Shown: positions 44,589-57,211 of the stretch, one piece after another
Numbering within the stretch: the stretch's first letter is position 1
Layout of the letters: the number at the start of each line of letters is the position of its first letter
DNA from: Cardinalis cardinalis
Lineage: Eukaryota > Chordata > Aves > Passeriformes > Cardinalidae
Reading direction: 5' to 3'
NCBI GenBank assembly: GCA_014549065.1
Contig: JACDOX010000218.1
Span: 353,536 to 417,535 of the forward strand
Length of the DNA stretch: 64,000 nt
Position numbers and translations under genes: made by a program
Notes under the pieces: generated by a model
The model's input: the letters and a program-made list of their open reading frames with translations, nothing else
Told to the model about the DNA's origin: nothing
The model's database searches: none

Positions 44589-46555
44589 TCAAAGGCAGAT
44601 AGCCAAACTAAGAGCCAGTGTCTCACTGATCTCTGCAAGTGCTTCAGCTGGGTCACAAAATACATAAATCTTCCTACCTGCCTGCTTCTCAGTGGCTTAA
44701 TTCATAAATATCTTCCCAGATCTCTCAGTTCTTCCATTCCTCAAGTGTGCTGTACCCTACTCAGGTGATTAAAACTTTGCTTTCTCACATGGGGGTTGTC
44801 AGATATGTTCATTAATGTGGTTTCATTATGTGCGGTGGGAACGGGGGATAAACCAGTTTTTCAGATCAGATGGCCAAAAGGAAACTTTTATCTCTCAAAA
44901 TACACTGAAAGATTCTTGGTGCTGGGGGAGGGCTGCTTTTCTCCATGGCTTCCAAAATCCCCTGCGCTTGTTGTTCATAGCTCATGTGCATGATCCAGGG
45001 GCTGGAAAGGAGGAATGAAGACATCAGGAAGCAGCAGCAACCAGACGTGACCTATCCCTGCCAGGAAAGTATGGAGTGGCCTTATGGCTGTTGCAAAGAT
45101 TGAAAATAGAAGGTACAGGGGTGATGGGGAGGAAGAGCTGGATGAGGAATAAATGAGAGCTTGGCAGCATGTTCTGGGAGCAGGAGTGGGCTCATCCCAG
45201 CATGAGAATGCTGCAGGAATGGTGTCTTGCTGGTGCTTTTCACTGTCACAGAAATGGCATCGAGGGCCAACCACATTCTCTGCCCCCTTCCCNGTCCTGG
45301 AGAGGGGTTCAGCAGTGTCCTCATAGAAGCATTTGCCTGTTCCCCTTTTGCTCTACCAGCCAGCTGCCAGGGAGGCAGAGCAGGGGACTTCCGCAGCCTC
45401 TGGTTGCCAGGAAGTGTTTTTCTCCCAGATGTCAGAAAACAAATTGTACCATGAGGGGAAAATTGATAGAAATCAGCATTCCCCCCCCCCTCCCCCTTAT
45501 GCCCTTACACCCTCATTTTCACATTAGTAATCTCTCTAATTAACTTGTGTGTGAGTGTCCATCCAGTCTGCCCTGATGTGATCCCCTCCTGTACCTTGTG
45601 AGCCTGTTNTTGGTGCTTGCAGCTGTTGAGTAACTAGTGTGCACCAGGCAGGACGTCTCCTGCTGGTGTTTTCACGCCCCTGCCACTGAAGAGGTGGCAG
45701 TTCCCAGCCCGGTTGTGAAACAGAGGTGCTGATTGGGCTGATGTCAGAGGGCAGGCATCACTATTATGTTACCATCTGTTTTCAACCAGCACNTTAATAT
45801 CTCTGCAGATCACCCAGGAGATAATGTCAAGTGTAGTGCTAAATGTATCCATGTGCATTTTAAATGTTGGGCTTTACGAGCTATCTCCAGCAGTTTCTTT
45901 GCCTGTGACATAGTAACAATANGCATTTCTTCTGTTCTTTTAAAGCAAAATCCAGTTTCCCTGGTAAAATAATTAATCTGCTGCTAACTTTTCCTTTCTT
46001 GGATGGACAAAATAGAAATGGTGGGTGATGGTTCTGCTTTTTTAATGTACTCGTTTGTCATTAGCTATGGATTAGTTAAAATCTAATTTCCTAAACACAT
46101 TCATAACTTCCACTACTGCAGAGATGCAAAACATCTTGCAGGAACTGCTGAGAAACAGGAGGTTATTTCACTGATTTAGGTGAAGTCCACGGAAACAGGG
46201 ATTTCTTTCATCAAGCATCCACATCACGGATCTATCTAAATCCTGTGATGCCGGAGGATATGAAATTGCATGTCTCAGCTTTTCAGGATTCAGCTGTTCT
46301 GCTAACTTTTGTTGTGCTTAAGGAAGACACCCAAATGAGGAACATATTTAAAAACTACACAAAACAAACGCAAACAACCCCTCCCCCCACCCAGTTCTCA
46401 GAGACAAGGCANGAATATAAAGCAGTTTTTTCTGACTCACGCCTTACACCTTTAATACAGTATTAAATACTGGTAGGGGACAGAGGCAAATGCACAAGGC
46501 ATTCCTAAATGAAAAAGCAAATCAGGTATTTCCATGTGATTAGTATGCAGGTTTC

Positions 46556-46564
46556 TTTTTTTTN

Positions 46565-46593
<29 letters not shown>
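46556..46593. repeat. Poly-T tract, 38 bp with one n
   Basis: Homopolymer T from 46556 to 46593 with an unresolved base at 46564. No gene-like sequence adjoins it in a way that would suggest a retrocopy tail. Confidence 0.9.
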
Positions 46594-46596
<3 letters not shown>

Positions 46597-48365
46597 TTCT
46601 AGATAAATTTAGCAGTTCAGCATTCATCATACTTTTAGATAAGATTTTTGTTTGAACCCACTGCATTCTGGATGGGTAGGAGGAGGACTCCAATCTGGGG
46701 AATCCAAATGGGCTGTAATGTTTTGATGATGTTCATAATTCCATATTAATTTATAAAAAACCCACCAAAATTGTTTCTCCTTTCTTATTCTTACTCGAGC
46801 TCTCATTTCCTGGTCACAGCTGGACTGAGATGACAGAAATACTTTGAGAACATCTCCCATATAAGGCACTTCCTTCAACTAAGAATAAAATCAGTTTGAA
46901 ATATTGGTGGTGCGAACCTCAAATCTTGGTCCATATTTGTCATCAAAGACATTTTCTGTCTATTTGGAATCACAGCCCAGTCATTTAGCTGTGCTAATTA
47001 AATAATTCCATCGTGTTCTGGAAAGTAATCTGCATTTGGGAGAGGTAAAAGTAGAAATAAACTTGGAAAGAGCCAGCACCAATCAGAGATGAGGGCATGC
47101 AAAGCTGAGACAGGCAAAGAGGATTTCTTGGACCTCCCCATCCAAAAAATCTCTAGACACAGTGGCCAATAGGATTCCTGACCTCTAATTTTCCCTTTCA
47201 AACACATTTCTGAGAAACATCAATTCTTGGGGTGAGGGAGAGGAGTGATGGCTTTAAATGGGCTTTAATGACTCTAGACCTCCCTAAATTACTTCTCTGG
47301 AAATGCAGTGCCAACTACCCAAAACCTGTTGACTTGTCTTCCCCTCCCTAAAATGGTATTTTCAGTTTATTTTACCCATCTGAAAACTAGAGTGGGCCTG
47401 AGGTGAAGATATGTGGCCCCTGCTCTCATGAGGGAAGACTGGTTCTCCTGAAAAAAAGCTGTTTTTCCTGATGTTTCCTTGCCTGAACANGGACCAGAAA
47501 GAGAAACGCACTTCATCCCAAGGTTAGAAATGCTGGTGTGGCCTAGAAAGAATGGGCCTGGTGGCAGCTGCTTGACCAAAACTGATCACAATCCCCCCCC
47601 CTCCCAGCCCCCGACTCTGGCAATATTTAAAATGCACCAAAAAAAAGAAAAGAGCTGTCCACAGCCTTCTTTTTTTTCACTCTAAACATGGCCAGTACGC
47701 TGGTGAAAGGAGACAATTCTGGCAAAAAATAGAGCTGTATTTATTTTGCAAAAGCTTTTCAGAAAGGAAAAAGAATTGTTGATCAGAATAAGACATCAAA
47801 AGCACAAGCTTTTTTAAGCAGTCCTGAAGTGTAAAGCTTCCATAGGTTTAAAGTATCTTTCCTGAGGCTGCACCATAAAATTAGGAAAGGTAGGGAGGTA
47901 TTCCTCAGGTATGTTTTCCAAGCTCCATGTCTGCAAATAAACTGCAGCCATACAGAAACTACAGATATTTTTCACTTCTTTAGTTAGTTGCTAACAATTG
48001 CCACTTTATCCAGCTGGGAAATACAGCTGCATTATTTTAGACCTCTGACTAGAATTGTTGTTTTTCTTAGACAAAAATTTCTGTGGAAATTTTTGCAAAA
48101 CATTCTCAATTTTGGAGTTGAAAAAAAAAAGGCAACATTGAGTTCATGTGGAATATTGCTTGCATGGTTTTAAGATATATTTATTTTAAATAACTGCTGT
48201 ATATTGCTGATGCTATATCCACACTGTAGCCACTGCTATTGTGTCAGCCAGTATTAATGACAGCGCTCAAAACACAATTGCCTTTTAATTACAGTCACTG
48301 TCCTCTACAGGAGGCTTTCCCCCCCATTTTATAGCAATGATTCACTTTTCCCTCTGTGTTTTCAG

Positions 48366-48412
48366 GTTTCTGAAGTCTCAGGACAGCTGGCAAAAGAGAA
48401 AATTCAAACAAG
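48366..48412 (+). other. Candidate small exon of an unidentified transcript, 47 nt
   Basis: Preceded by a good pyrimidine tract and acceptor ('tccctctgtgttttcag') and followed by a consensus donor AAG|GTAAGTG. The 47-nt segment has no resemblance to a known protein. It lies about 6.4 kb upstream of the ITPR2 start on the same strand, so it could be a lncRNA exon or an alternative upstream ITPR2 exon. It could equally be a decoy. Confidence 0.3.
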
Positions 48413-51366
48413 GTAAGTGCCCCTTTCTGTGTTTGGTAGGGAAAGGCTTCGTTTTGAAGCAGCCAAGCAGCGCAGGAGCCCCAGNAGACAGTGGCTGATT
48501 AACAAGCCTGTGGGGGCTGCCAGGGAGGGCTGCAATGCTGGAAGCAAACCCGGTGTAGCCGCTGGCACTTGCTCCCTGCAGGAATAGTGAGTTCATTTTG
48601 TGCGCTTCCTGATGCTCGCTCTGCGGTCCGGAGCTGATAGAAGGCAACGCTTCAACTTCCTGAACCCTCTAAATAAAGCATCCTTTCTCTAGGGGTTGGT
48701 TTGCTTGGTTTGGTTTGNTTTTTTTTCCCCCCAGAGAAAGGCACATTGTGCTTTCTGCTTTGGTTGGATTTTCGTGTTTGGCTCTTTGAATGGAGAGCTT
48801 TGGTGGTGGAACAGTTGGAAACTGGTTCCAGAGAGGCTCGAGTGTACGGCAAGGGGAAATATCTTCACTGGAATGGCTTGAAGCAGCTCTCAGGAGTTTA
48901 TTTACATAGCTGCTGTGTCGTGCCACAGCTACAAGGGTGGCCAAGCTCCCTCTTTAATCTAAACTCCTTTTGCTTAGGGTATTAATTCACAAACAGCTTC
49001 AGTTTTCTTTATTTCTAGGTTTGTTTCTTTCAAGAGATTATTANGGCAAGGCAGTGATTATTTAAATACTTGAATTAATAGGTACATTAGCTCTTGCAAA
49101 TTCAGATGTAGCAAAGAGCAAGTCAGACAGCCCCTGTCTGTTCCTTCACACCACAATGTGCCCCAGTGTGCCTGGACANTGAGGATGCAAAGCTTACACC
49201 CATTTCCTAGTGAAACCCCCAAGAGGTTGTCTGCAAGAGGTGTTCATTTTCTAATGTTAAGAAAAATGTGTTTCCCTCCAAGGGAAAGTCTTTTACAAGA
49301 CAAGGTGTTAGGAATTGAGCTGGAATTTCCTGTTCCTACCTAAGCCAGGTTGAATGAAGTAGGTAAAGCAGCACTGAATGCTCCAAATTCTGGTTTTCTC
49401 ATTATTCTCAACCAAGTAATGATGCTTATTTTGCATGATTCACTGCTTTATTACGTTACAAAATCACATCTATCTCTGTCAGGCCTCTTTATCCTGGGGT
49501 GTTCTGTTGGTATAATTTTTTTTAAACCAAATGTTTGATATTTTGTATGGCTCCAACACCAACATGTTGTTTGAAACAACATCAGAAAGAGTTAACTCCT
49601 ACAAGGAGAAAAAAGGGAAAATGAGTCCCCACAGCTGGCTATCTCTCAAGAAATCAGCTCCTGCTCTGACGTTTGCTACAGGCAAAGTAAAACAAAGCTC
49701 TACCAGCAGTAAATCAATTCCTGTGTGCGGGTACTGTCAAAATGAGCTGTTCTGGAGCTCTCTGATCCCACCCATGGGCCAAGTCATGCTGATTTTATAC
49801 ATCCCAGTGTTTTGAAATGCCACTGTGCTCAGGGAAGAACGTGGCTGTCTCAAATATGAATATCCACAAGGTAAAGGGTGTCTTCATTGGGTGCCTTGAA
49901 AAACCAGGCCTTCCTCAAGTAAGGTGTTAATTGTGCATTGCTTGAGACAAGTTTATTAAATATACTCCAGCTACAGATAGGCCTTAAAATCAGAATTGGA
50001 TTTTAAATATCAAAATGTCTGGAATGGTTTGTTCCCTCTTTTTTTTTTTCCCCCTTTTGTCTATTAAAAAGNTAAGAAACAAACCCAAAGCTTTGAGCCC
50101 AAACTTTCATATAGCTTCATGCTAAAGCTCTGGGGTGCCTGCCTGGATTTTGGCCTGCTCCCATCTACATCTATTGTACAAAAACAGTTAAAGGCATTCT
50201 TCTCTTCCCCCTTTTCCCCTGCAGCTGGAAGGCACTATCCTCTGCTCTCGAGAAAACAAACATCAATGCTGCCTGTTGTATAAGCCTCTGGTTGGTTCAG
50301 TTTGCTTCTCTGGAGTGGCCCATATATCTGTAACTTCATCCAACAGAGAGGCTGTGGAGGTGCAAGGGTAAAACCTTTCCCATCCGACAATTTTCAAATG
50401 CATAAAAAGCTCAGCTTCTGCCAGGAGCCTCCCCTGTTTAGACAAGGTGAGCAGAAAATTCAGAGACCTTCCTAAGATATGAGGAGTGAAAAAGGAGCAG
50501 GAATAGGATGACGTNGGCCTATTTAACTCAGTGAGTTTTTGGAGTCTGAGGACTCTCTAATATTGTGTATTTTCACACCTAAGGTGGATGCTCAGTGCTG
50601 CAATGAGGTGTTTGTGTTGAACTCTCTGTGGATAAGCTGCTTCTCCTCTGTGCCTCAGCACTGGAATGAACATCAAAATCTGGGACCTAGACATCAAGGT
50701 GAAATTTCCCTGCATTAAAATATAGTTAAATACTTCTATAAAGAGATTTAATGTCAGAGTACCACTGCAGGAATTGCTTGAATATGTTCTTCTCAAAAAA
50801 TAAGTAATAGACCAGAAATGAGAGTTGAGAGAGGAAGACTTCCTCAGTTTTAAAACATACAGAGGAATATGTGCACAGGGCAGTCTGTCAGCACCAGCTG
50901 ATGATTCCTGCATCTGGGTCCTGTTTCACAGCAAATCTGTATTCCCAGCTTTGGAACAAAAGATTACCAGAGATAACTGATGGAAAACATATCCCAGTTG
51001 TTGACTAAGCAGCTCACCTTCACCCTGCAGCTAATTACAAGGTTAAAAATGTAGTAAAAATATCCATATTTATCCAAATAACCCATTTGGTGTATTTCTG
51101 CTCCAGATAAATGAAGCAATATTCCATTATAATCTCTGGCCCTGTTTTATCTTTTTCTATGTAGACTTGTTGTGACAAAATCTCTTTCATTTTAATTAAA
51201 TTTTTCCAGATACCATCTTCATAAAACTAGCACTCAGAGAGGCATAATCATTATTTTTAATAGAAGAGAGTTAATACTTGTTAAAAATGCTGGAAGATTG
51301 TCACTACTTATGTTTCCTGTCTCCAAGGAGAAGAAGAGCAAGGGTTCCTCAGATCTGCTTTTCCAG

Positions 51367-51408
51367 GCTGATCTTTTTACCAGTTTAAGACCTGGTCTTC
51401 AAAAGTGG
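51367..51408 (+). other. Candidate small exon of an unidentified transcript, 42 nt
   Basis: Acceptor 'ctgcttttccag' and donor GTGG|GTAAGTG enclose 42 nt without coding character. Same strand as ITPR2 and the candidate at 48366. Splice signals only. Confidence 0.25.
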
Positions 51409-52659
51409 GTAAGTGCTGGCTTATTTTGAGCACACAAATCACCTGAGATTATCAGAGTGTTTCAACGGCACAGGTTTAAAATGAAGCCTAAACACTTGAC
51501 TGCCTTCAGGATGTGATTTTTTTCTGCAAAACTGCTGATTTCATGGGACTCATTTTTAGTTAACAGCTTTCTCTGCTTGGATTGAGGTTTCCAGTTCATT
51601 CCATGCTTACCACTGGAAAGCTACGAGGTGGCAACTGCATTCAGCTGCTGGCACCATCCAGCCTGAGCCAAGATGAACAAGCCTAGAAGTGAAGGAAAAT
51701 GCAGCCTGTGCCTTGATTTCCTTGGGGGCGGGGGGGCAAAGAGGACTACAGGTGTAGGACACCTATCAGTTTCCAGCTTTGCCATGGCAAGCATATGCCA
51801 AATATTTTCTAAAGTGACCCAAATTAACCTTCTTGTAGTGGCAAAACCTGTGGGCCCCTTTCTGCCCATGCAGGCAGAGCTGTCGAGGACACAGCAGNCC
51901 TGCCTCGCTGCTGACAACCCACAGGCACGTCTCAGGTGCCAAAGGACATTTCAAATGGCCCCAATAACCTGTGTTTAGGCAACAGAGCTGTCCCCTCCTG
52001 ACAGAATGGTCCCAAATGGGGCTTTGCTCCCAGGCACACCAAGGACACACGATCCTGCTGCTTGGCCAAGTTCTGAAGCTCATTCTCAGGAATACTCCCA
52101 CTGATCTAAGGCATGCCAGGATTTCATTTACTGCTGGGAAACGTAAAACTGCTCTGGCTAAAGTGTCTTAATTAGGCCATTAGAGCCTGGTATAAAATGG
52201 CTGAGATAAACAGGGTCAGGAGGGCAAAGGATATTGTCAGTGCATTGTAAAGCCTTTGCNGCTCAGCTCAAGCTGTCCAGAAGCACATTTCCATGAAATA
52301 AACCCCGGAGCCCTCTGTGTGGTGTCTCCTGGAGGGCCCTGGGTCAATGCTTTTCACCTAGTCAGCACGTGGGCAGGGAGCCAGAGCTTCTCTGCCCTCT
52401 GGTGCCTTGTGCTTCTTGGACTTTCAGTTTCTAATTCTGCTGTGTTTTAACTTAGTCCAGCTCTGGGGCTTGCTGCCTGTGTTTGGGGCAGTTTGAAGGG
52501 CCTCAGGAACCAAGGGCTGGATCCTGAATGAGGGCTCTGGCACCTGTCCTCTTCATATGGCTTTTCCAGGAAGGATTTAACAACTGTGGTGACTCCAGGA
52601 GACTGAGCTGGAAGAATCTGCAGAAGTGTCAGACCTAGGGCCTATATTTGTGTGTACAC

Positions 52660-53065
52660 AGAATCACAGGATGGATTGGGTTGGAAGGAACATCAAAGCC
52701 CACCCAGTGCCACCCCCTGCCACGGGCAGGGACACCTTCCACTATCCCAGGTTGCTCAGAGCCACATCCAACCTGGGCTGGGATGCTTCCAGGAATGGAG
52801 CAGCCACAGCTTCTCTGGGCAACCTGTGCCAGGGCCTCACCACCCTTACAGGGAAGAAATTATTCCTACTATCCAATCTAAACCCATCACTTTTCAGTTT
52901 AAAGCCATCATCCCTTCCCCTATCACTCCATGCCTTTGGAAAAAGTCTCCAGCTTTCTTGTAAACCCTCTTTAGATACTGGAAGGTGTTACAAGGTTTCT
53001 CCTGAGCCCTCTTTTCTACAGGCCGAACAAATCCCACTCTCTCAGCCTGTCTCCATAGGAGGGGT
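52660..53065 (-). mobile_element. CR1 LINE 3'-end fragment, inverted
   Basis: The reverse complement of CR1, beginning 'gaatcacaggatgg' and running through 'cagggacaccttccactatc', 'tgccagggcctcaccaccct', and 'cactctctcagcctgtctcc'. It is the longest copy in the window at about 405 bp. The 168-codon open frame over it is part of the repeat. Confidence 0.92.
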
Positions 53066-53759
53066 CTTTGCTAGTATATTCGTATCCCAGTGGGTACAAA
53101 AGAAAGTTGAAAATCCAATATATTCACCATAGAAGAGCAAAAGAGGGACCTCTAGAATGGTATAACATAACATCTAGACGCTAAGACCCTTTTGTTTTTA
53201 AATTTGGAAACTCATAGTTTCTGATCTCAACAATTTATGCTCAGAAGTGCAATAAGGTTGGAAGTTGTAGATCTGAGAGACTAAATCTAAGTGTGAAACC
53301 CTCAGCTTGTTACTCACTACTAGCAGTCTGCACACTCCTGTAACTAGATTAATATTCTTATAATTTAAGAGTTAGTACTTGATCAGGCCCTTTTTTATTT
53401 TTTATTCCAAACAATATTTTTTTTCCAAATACAGTGGTTATCAAATACTATTACTGAGTTTGCTTGTAATTTGGAGAGCTGTCTCAGGTAAATTACACCT
53501 GAAAAATCATAAAAAGCATATAGTTTGATTCTTAGAATCTTTAGTGAAAATCACATTTCTGCTTAAAGAACGCACAGTATTTTTAAGAATAAGAGTCTCC
53601 TGCTGGGGGTTAGCCTTAGCTTGGAACGGAACACTTTCACCCCATACTGAAGGTATGGTTTGGTGNGCTGGTCCTTGGTTTTGGGCAGTGAACTTGAAGC
53701 ACAGTGGGTTTGTGCAGCCCCTGTGAGCCCCTTTGGCCACCAAGGCATGGCCTGAAGCC

Positions 53760-54105
53760 TCTCTGGACACCGTGCCCTCTTCCAGCTGGGTGTGTTGGGG
53801 GAGCCCTGGCAGGGCCCAGGCTCTGCTCCAGGGGCCCAGCAATGGCACCAGAGGAACGGGCAGGGACTGAGCCCAGGAGGTTCCACCTGGGCAGNAGGCA
53901 GAACTTCTGTCCTGGGCAGTGACCGAGGACTGAACAGATTGTCCAGAGAGGGTGTGGAGTCTCCTCAATGAAGATATTCCAGAACCATCTGGACACAATC
54001 CTGTGCCCTGTGCTGTGGGATGGCCCTGCTGGAGCAGGGAGGTGGCACCAGCTGACCGACCCACTGTGGCCCCTTCAGCCTGACCCATCCTGTGATTCTG
54101 TGAGC
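53760..54105 (+). mobile_element. CR1 LINE 3'-end fragment, older subfamily
   Basis: 'ccagagagggtgtggagtct', 'gaagatattccagaaccatc', 'tggacacaatcctgtg' and terminal 'catcctgtgattctgtga' match the CR1 lineage with the 'gtggagtctcctt' signature. Plus orientation. The 5' limit is uncertain. Confidence 0.75.
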
Positions 54106-54390
54106 TCCTGCACAGCACCGCAGCACGCTCTGCTTCCCATTAAAACAGTAACTACAGGACATGTGGTTCCTGAAGTTTGCAAGCCACCAAACAGAGGGTG
54201 GTGACACTTTTGGCAACCACACCAAGCACGCTCCCTCGGCTGTGGGGAAGGGTCGCCGTCCCCNGTGTGGGCTCCCTCAGCCGCTGCCCCCGCGGGTTCC
54301 AGACCCGGGGAGCCGCCCGGGGAAATCACTGACCGGGGGGCTCGGCAGCCCCTCTCCGGGCCGGCGGGGGTGCCGGGGCCGCCTGCCCGC

Positions 54391-54540
54391 AGGCTCGGTC
54401 CCCAGCGGAGGCCCGGTCCCCTGCCCGCGGCCTCAGCCCCCCGCCGGGGCTCGGTCCCCAGCGGAGATTCGATCCCCTGCCGAGGCTCGGTCCCCGGCCC
54501 GGAGGCCCGGTCCCTGCCGTGGCTCGGTCTCCGGCCCGGG
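54391..54540. repeat. Degenerate GC minisatellite, roughly 20-bp unit, about 7 copies
   Basis: Units resembling GGCTCGGTCCCCAGCGGA recur at about 54392, 54411, 54448, 54467, 54484, 54503 and 54520. They vary in their last bases (GCGGAG, CTGCCG, GGCCCGG). The repeat lies in the ITPR2 promoter island, about 250-400 bp before the start codon. Confidence 0.8.
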
Positions 54541-54779
54541 GCGGGGCAGGGGCGGGCGGGGGCGGAGGCGCGGGGGGCGGGCGCGGGCCGGGCCGTGCCG
54601 AGCCGCGCACCGCGCTCCTGTCAGCCCTCTCGGCACCTCCGGGGCCGCGCTCAGCCCCTCGCCCGCCTCAGCCCCCGGCTTCCCCAAGGATCGCTGCTAT
54701 TTGCTTTGATTTATTTTAATTTTTTTTAATTTTTCTTTTTTTCACCTCGAAGGGGAGGAGCGCAGAACCCAGCTGGAAA

Positions 54780-54797
54780 ATGAACCAGAATGTCTGA
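54780..54797 (+). CDS. Five-codon uORF overlapping the ITPR2 start codon
   Basis: ATG AAC CAG AAT GTC TGA starts 10 nt before the ITPR2 ATG, in the +1 frame relative to it. It stops 5 nt inside the ITPR2 coding sequence. Its ATG has A at -3. It would be read first by scanning ribosomes if included in the mRNA, and could lower or regulate ITPR2 synthesis. Confidence 0.5.
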   Translation: MNQNV

Positions 54798-54881
54798 GAA
54801 AATGTCCAGCTTTCTGTACATCGGGGACATCGTGTCCCTGTACGCGGAGGGCTCCGTCAATGGGTTCATCAGCACGCTGGG
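54790..54881 (+). CDS. ITPR2: Inositol 1,4,5-trisphosphate receptor type 2, first coding exon (31 residues), rest beyond window
   Basis: ITPR2 is an ER calcium-release channel opened by IP3. This exon encodes MSEKMSSFLYIGDIVSLYAE followed by GSVNGFISTLG, the invariant N-terminus of the suppressor domain (first beta-trefoil/MIR region) of IP3 receptors. The FLYIGDIVSLYAEGSVNGF form fits type 2 (type 1 has FLHIGDICSLYAEGSTNGF). Type 3 is close in this short stretch, and the INTS13 neighbour decides for type 2. The donor is TGGG|GTGAGT at 54881/54882, phase 2. The start has A at -3. The other exons, encoding roughly 2,670 residues, lie outside the window. Confidence 0.93.
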
Positions 54882-57154
54882 GTGAGTGGGGCCGGGCGCG
54901 GAGCCGTGCGCGCTGCGCGGAGCCGGCCCGCGGGCAGCGGCGGCGGCGGCACAGGAAGGGGCGGCAGCGCTGCTCGGCGGAGCGGGGAAAGTAGGAAGTG
55001 ATGGGGAGCGGCGGGGGATGAGAGAAGTTCCCGAGCGGGGCCCCGGCGGCCGCGGTGCCGGCGGCGGTGCCGGGATCCCCGCTCGGCTCCTGCCGGGGCT
55101 GCGTCCCCGCGGCGNCCCCGAGCGCAGCGCCGGAGCCCGCTCTGCGCCCTGCCCAAACGCCTTCCTACGGTCTTTATCTATAGCTGACCTTTAAATTAAT
55201 TAATTAATTAAGTTTAATTGCCCGTCCGAGAATCTTTTACAAAGACGTGAAAGGCAAACCGTTTGCTTTCTTACTCATCGTCCTAATAGGCTCCTTAAAT
55301 GTGTATCCCTTTACTTCAGGTTTGTGTCCAGCACAATCTGGTTGTCAGTGATGAGATATTTATAATCAGATGGTTAACTTCATTGGGATGCTTTTCCCGT
55401 GAGCTCTTTCTCTTTGCGAGGTGAAAAGATGTATTTTACTTCGCTGAACCGCTGCTTGTTTCAGGTTTTTTATTAACAGCGACCGCTGCAAATCACCCTT
55501 TTGGAATCCAGGAGGGAAAGCCTCAGCTCAGAATGACAGATACACTGATACATTTCTTTAAGTTGATACATTTTTTCAAACCATCCTGCAGTTGGGTTGC
55601 AGTGACCTGTCCGGAGGGCACGGTGGTTCCCTCTGATGTTTGTAGGAGAGCTACGAGAGCTTCAGTGACTTTGTGGCATGTCCTGAAACCTTTACCACTG
55701 GAAACAGCTCCTGTGCTGCGTGGTTGTAAGTGATGCGATCGACAAGGCAGGTCAAACTCTAGTAAATATCTGCTTAAACATTAGTGGTACCCTCGGAGTA
55801 GCAGTGAAACTTGCTAGGGCAAGTTAATGTGTGCCTGGGAATCGCTCCCGTGTTTGTGTTAGGCTCCCTGTGTTCTGAGATCCCTGCGATGGGGGGACTG
55901 TTGGTGTGAAAANGTGAACAATGAATGTCTAGGTTAACTTCGTGTGCTGCTGTTACTGGAATAGAGGTGGTGTTCAAGGTCTTTTATATTTTTTGATACC
56001 TTTTTATTGCATCCAATCCTTGCTGTTCACTCTTTTGATCTGTTGACCGTGACTCCCCATGTTGTCTCACATCTTTTGTTTTGCTGACTCTTACAACTTT
56101 AAATTCCNTCTGAAAAATTTTGCTTTCTGCAGATGTTAATTGCTGGATATTGTTTCTTATTCTTGTTCTCCCCAGCACTTCCTTTTTGCTGGCACGGTCT
56201 GTTGCTGTTTGGTGGTGTTGTTGTGTCTCATCGCTGGGTTCTGTTATCCGGAGGAAGCTGCGTGTGCCGTGCTTTTGCTTTTCATTGTGTTCCTCCTTTC
56301 TNAGAACACCTGCTCATGGCATGGATGTTCCTGCTGTGACTGGTGCTTGGACAACTGTCTCTTGAATACGTGTTGGCATTGGCCTGACACAGTATTCAGA
56401 CTGCTGATCCTCCCCTGATCCCTTGGAGTTAAGGCAGGACATTTACTCCCAGTTTTATAGAGGAGAAGCCAAGATCCAGGCTTGCCTAGGGCACATGGGA
56501 GCTCTTTACTAGAAGAAAAAAGTGAGCTTGAGCCAACATGTTCTATCCAGGCTCCCTTTTAGTCAGGAAAGCCAGCTCAAAAAAACTACCTGGGATGAGA
56601 CAGGAGTTCAAGAATGCTGATGTCTCTGTTGGCTTTTCAGCACAGCCCTTTTGTGCCCTGCTCCCTGGCACNGTAAAGGCAGCTGCAGAACCAGGAGGCT
56701 GGAGTGGAGCAGCTCTGGGAAGCTTGAAGTCACCAGTGGAAAACTCCCATGGCTACTCAATGGGAATGCTGACCCCTCTGCTGGTAGCACAAGAGCTTGG
56801 ACTGAAATTTAAAGTTGTGATGCCAAGTGACATTATCTGCGCCAGCTATTTCAATTGCTGCCTTTGGACTGGCTGCAGCAACACAGGAGNCAGAAAAACC
56901 TCTTATGTTCAGGGAAAAAGCTTGGCCAGCTGCACTTTTGGTGTGCAACCATTGCTGAACTCCTGCACCTTCTGCTTTCCTGTGGGTTCTCTGCAAATTT
57001 CTGGAAAGAGGAGGCCTCACCTTCCAAAGGTGCCTCTAGCTGGTGAGGACAAAGGGGGGTAGGATTGGGAATGATTGCTTGCTTCATTTGACTGATGGGA
57101 ATCCTTGTTTGGTTACTCTTGCTTGGGTTGCTCAGGGTGCTGTTCTGAAAGGTT

Positions 57155-57211
57155 AGCTTGCCCAGCACCTCTTTTAGTCAGGAAACCCAGCTTGCCCAGC
57201 ACCTCTCTTAC
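57155..57211. repeat. Partial tandem duplication, 34-bp period
   Basis: 'agcttgcccagcacctct' occurs at 57155 and again at 57189. The intervening 'ttttagtcaggaaa' is also found about 600 bp upstream (near 56555). Confidence 0.75.

Larger units (their letters stand above)
28900..54200. other. Gene-poor interval between the dystroglycan-like gene and ITPR2
   Basis: About 25 kb without any reading frame that I can tie to a known protein. It contains five CR1 copies, simple repeats, a tandem duplication and two small splice-flanked candidate exons, listed separately. It should contain the upstream exon(s) and promoter of the minus-strand dystroglycan-like gene. No CpG-rich block marks that promoter. 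Confidence 0.6.
54230..55150 (+). promoter_or_regulatory. ITPR2: ITPR2 CpG-island promoter and 5' UTR region
   Basis: A dense GC/CpG block bracketing the first ITPR2 coding exon. It is interrupted by an AT/poly-T stretch at about 54700-54745, just before the exon. It has GGGCGGGGC-type Sp1 boxes near 54540 and no TATA box in a credible place. The transcription start cannot be placed. An acceptor-like site ('tttttttcacctcgaag' ending at 54752) leaves open that the start-codon exon is exon 2. Confidence 0.75.

Noticed and set aside
52626..53132. A 168-codon open frame
   Set aside because: It lies entirely over an inverted CR1 3' end, and the same peptide phrases recur at the other CR1 copies in the window.
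54161..54729. Arg/Pro/Ser-rich open frames before ITPR2
   Set aside because: They translate the GC minisatellite and CpG island; the repeat periodicity, not coding selection, explains them.
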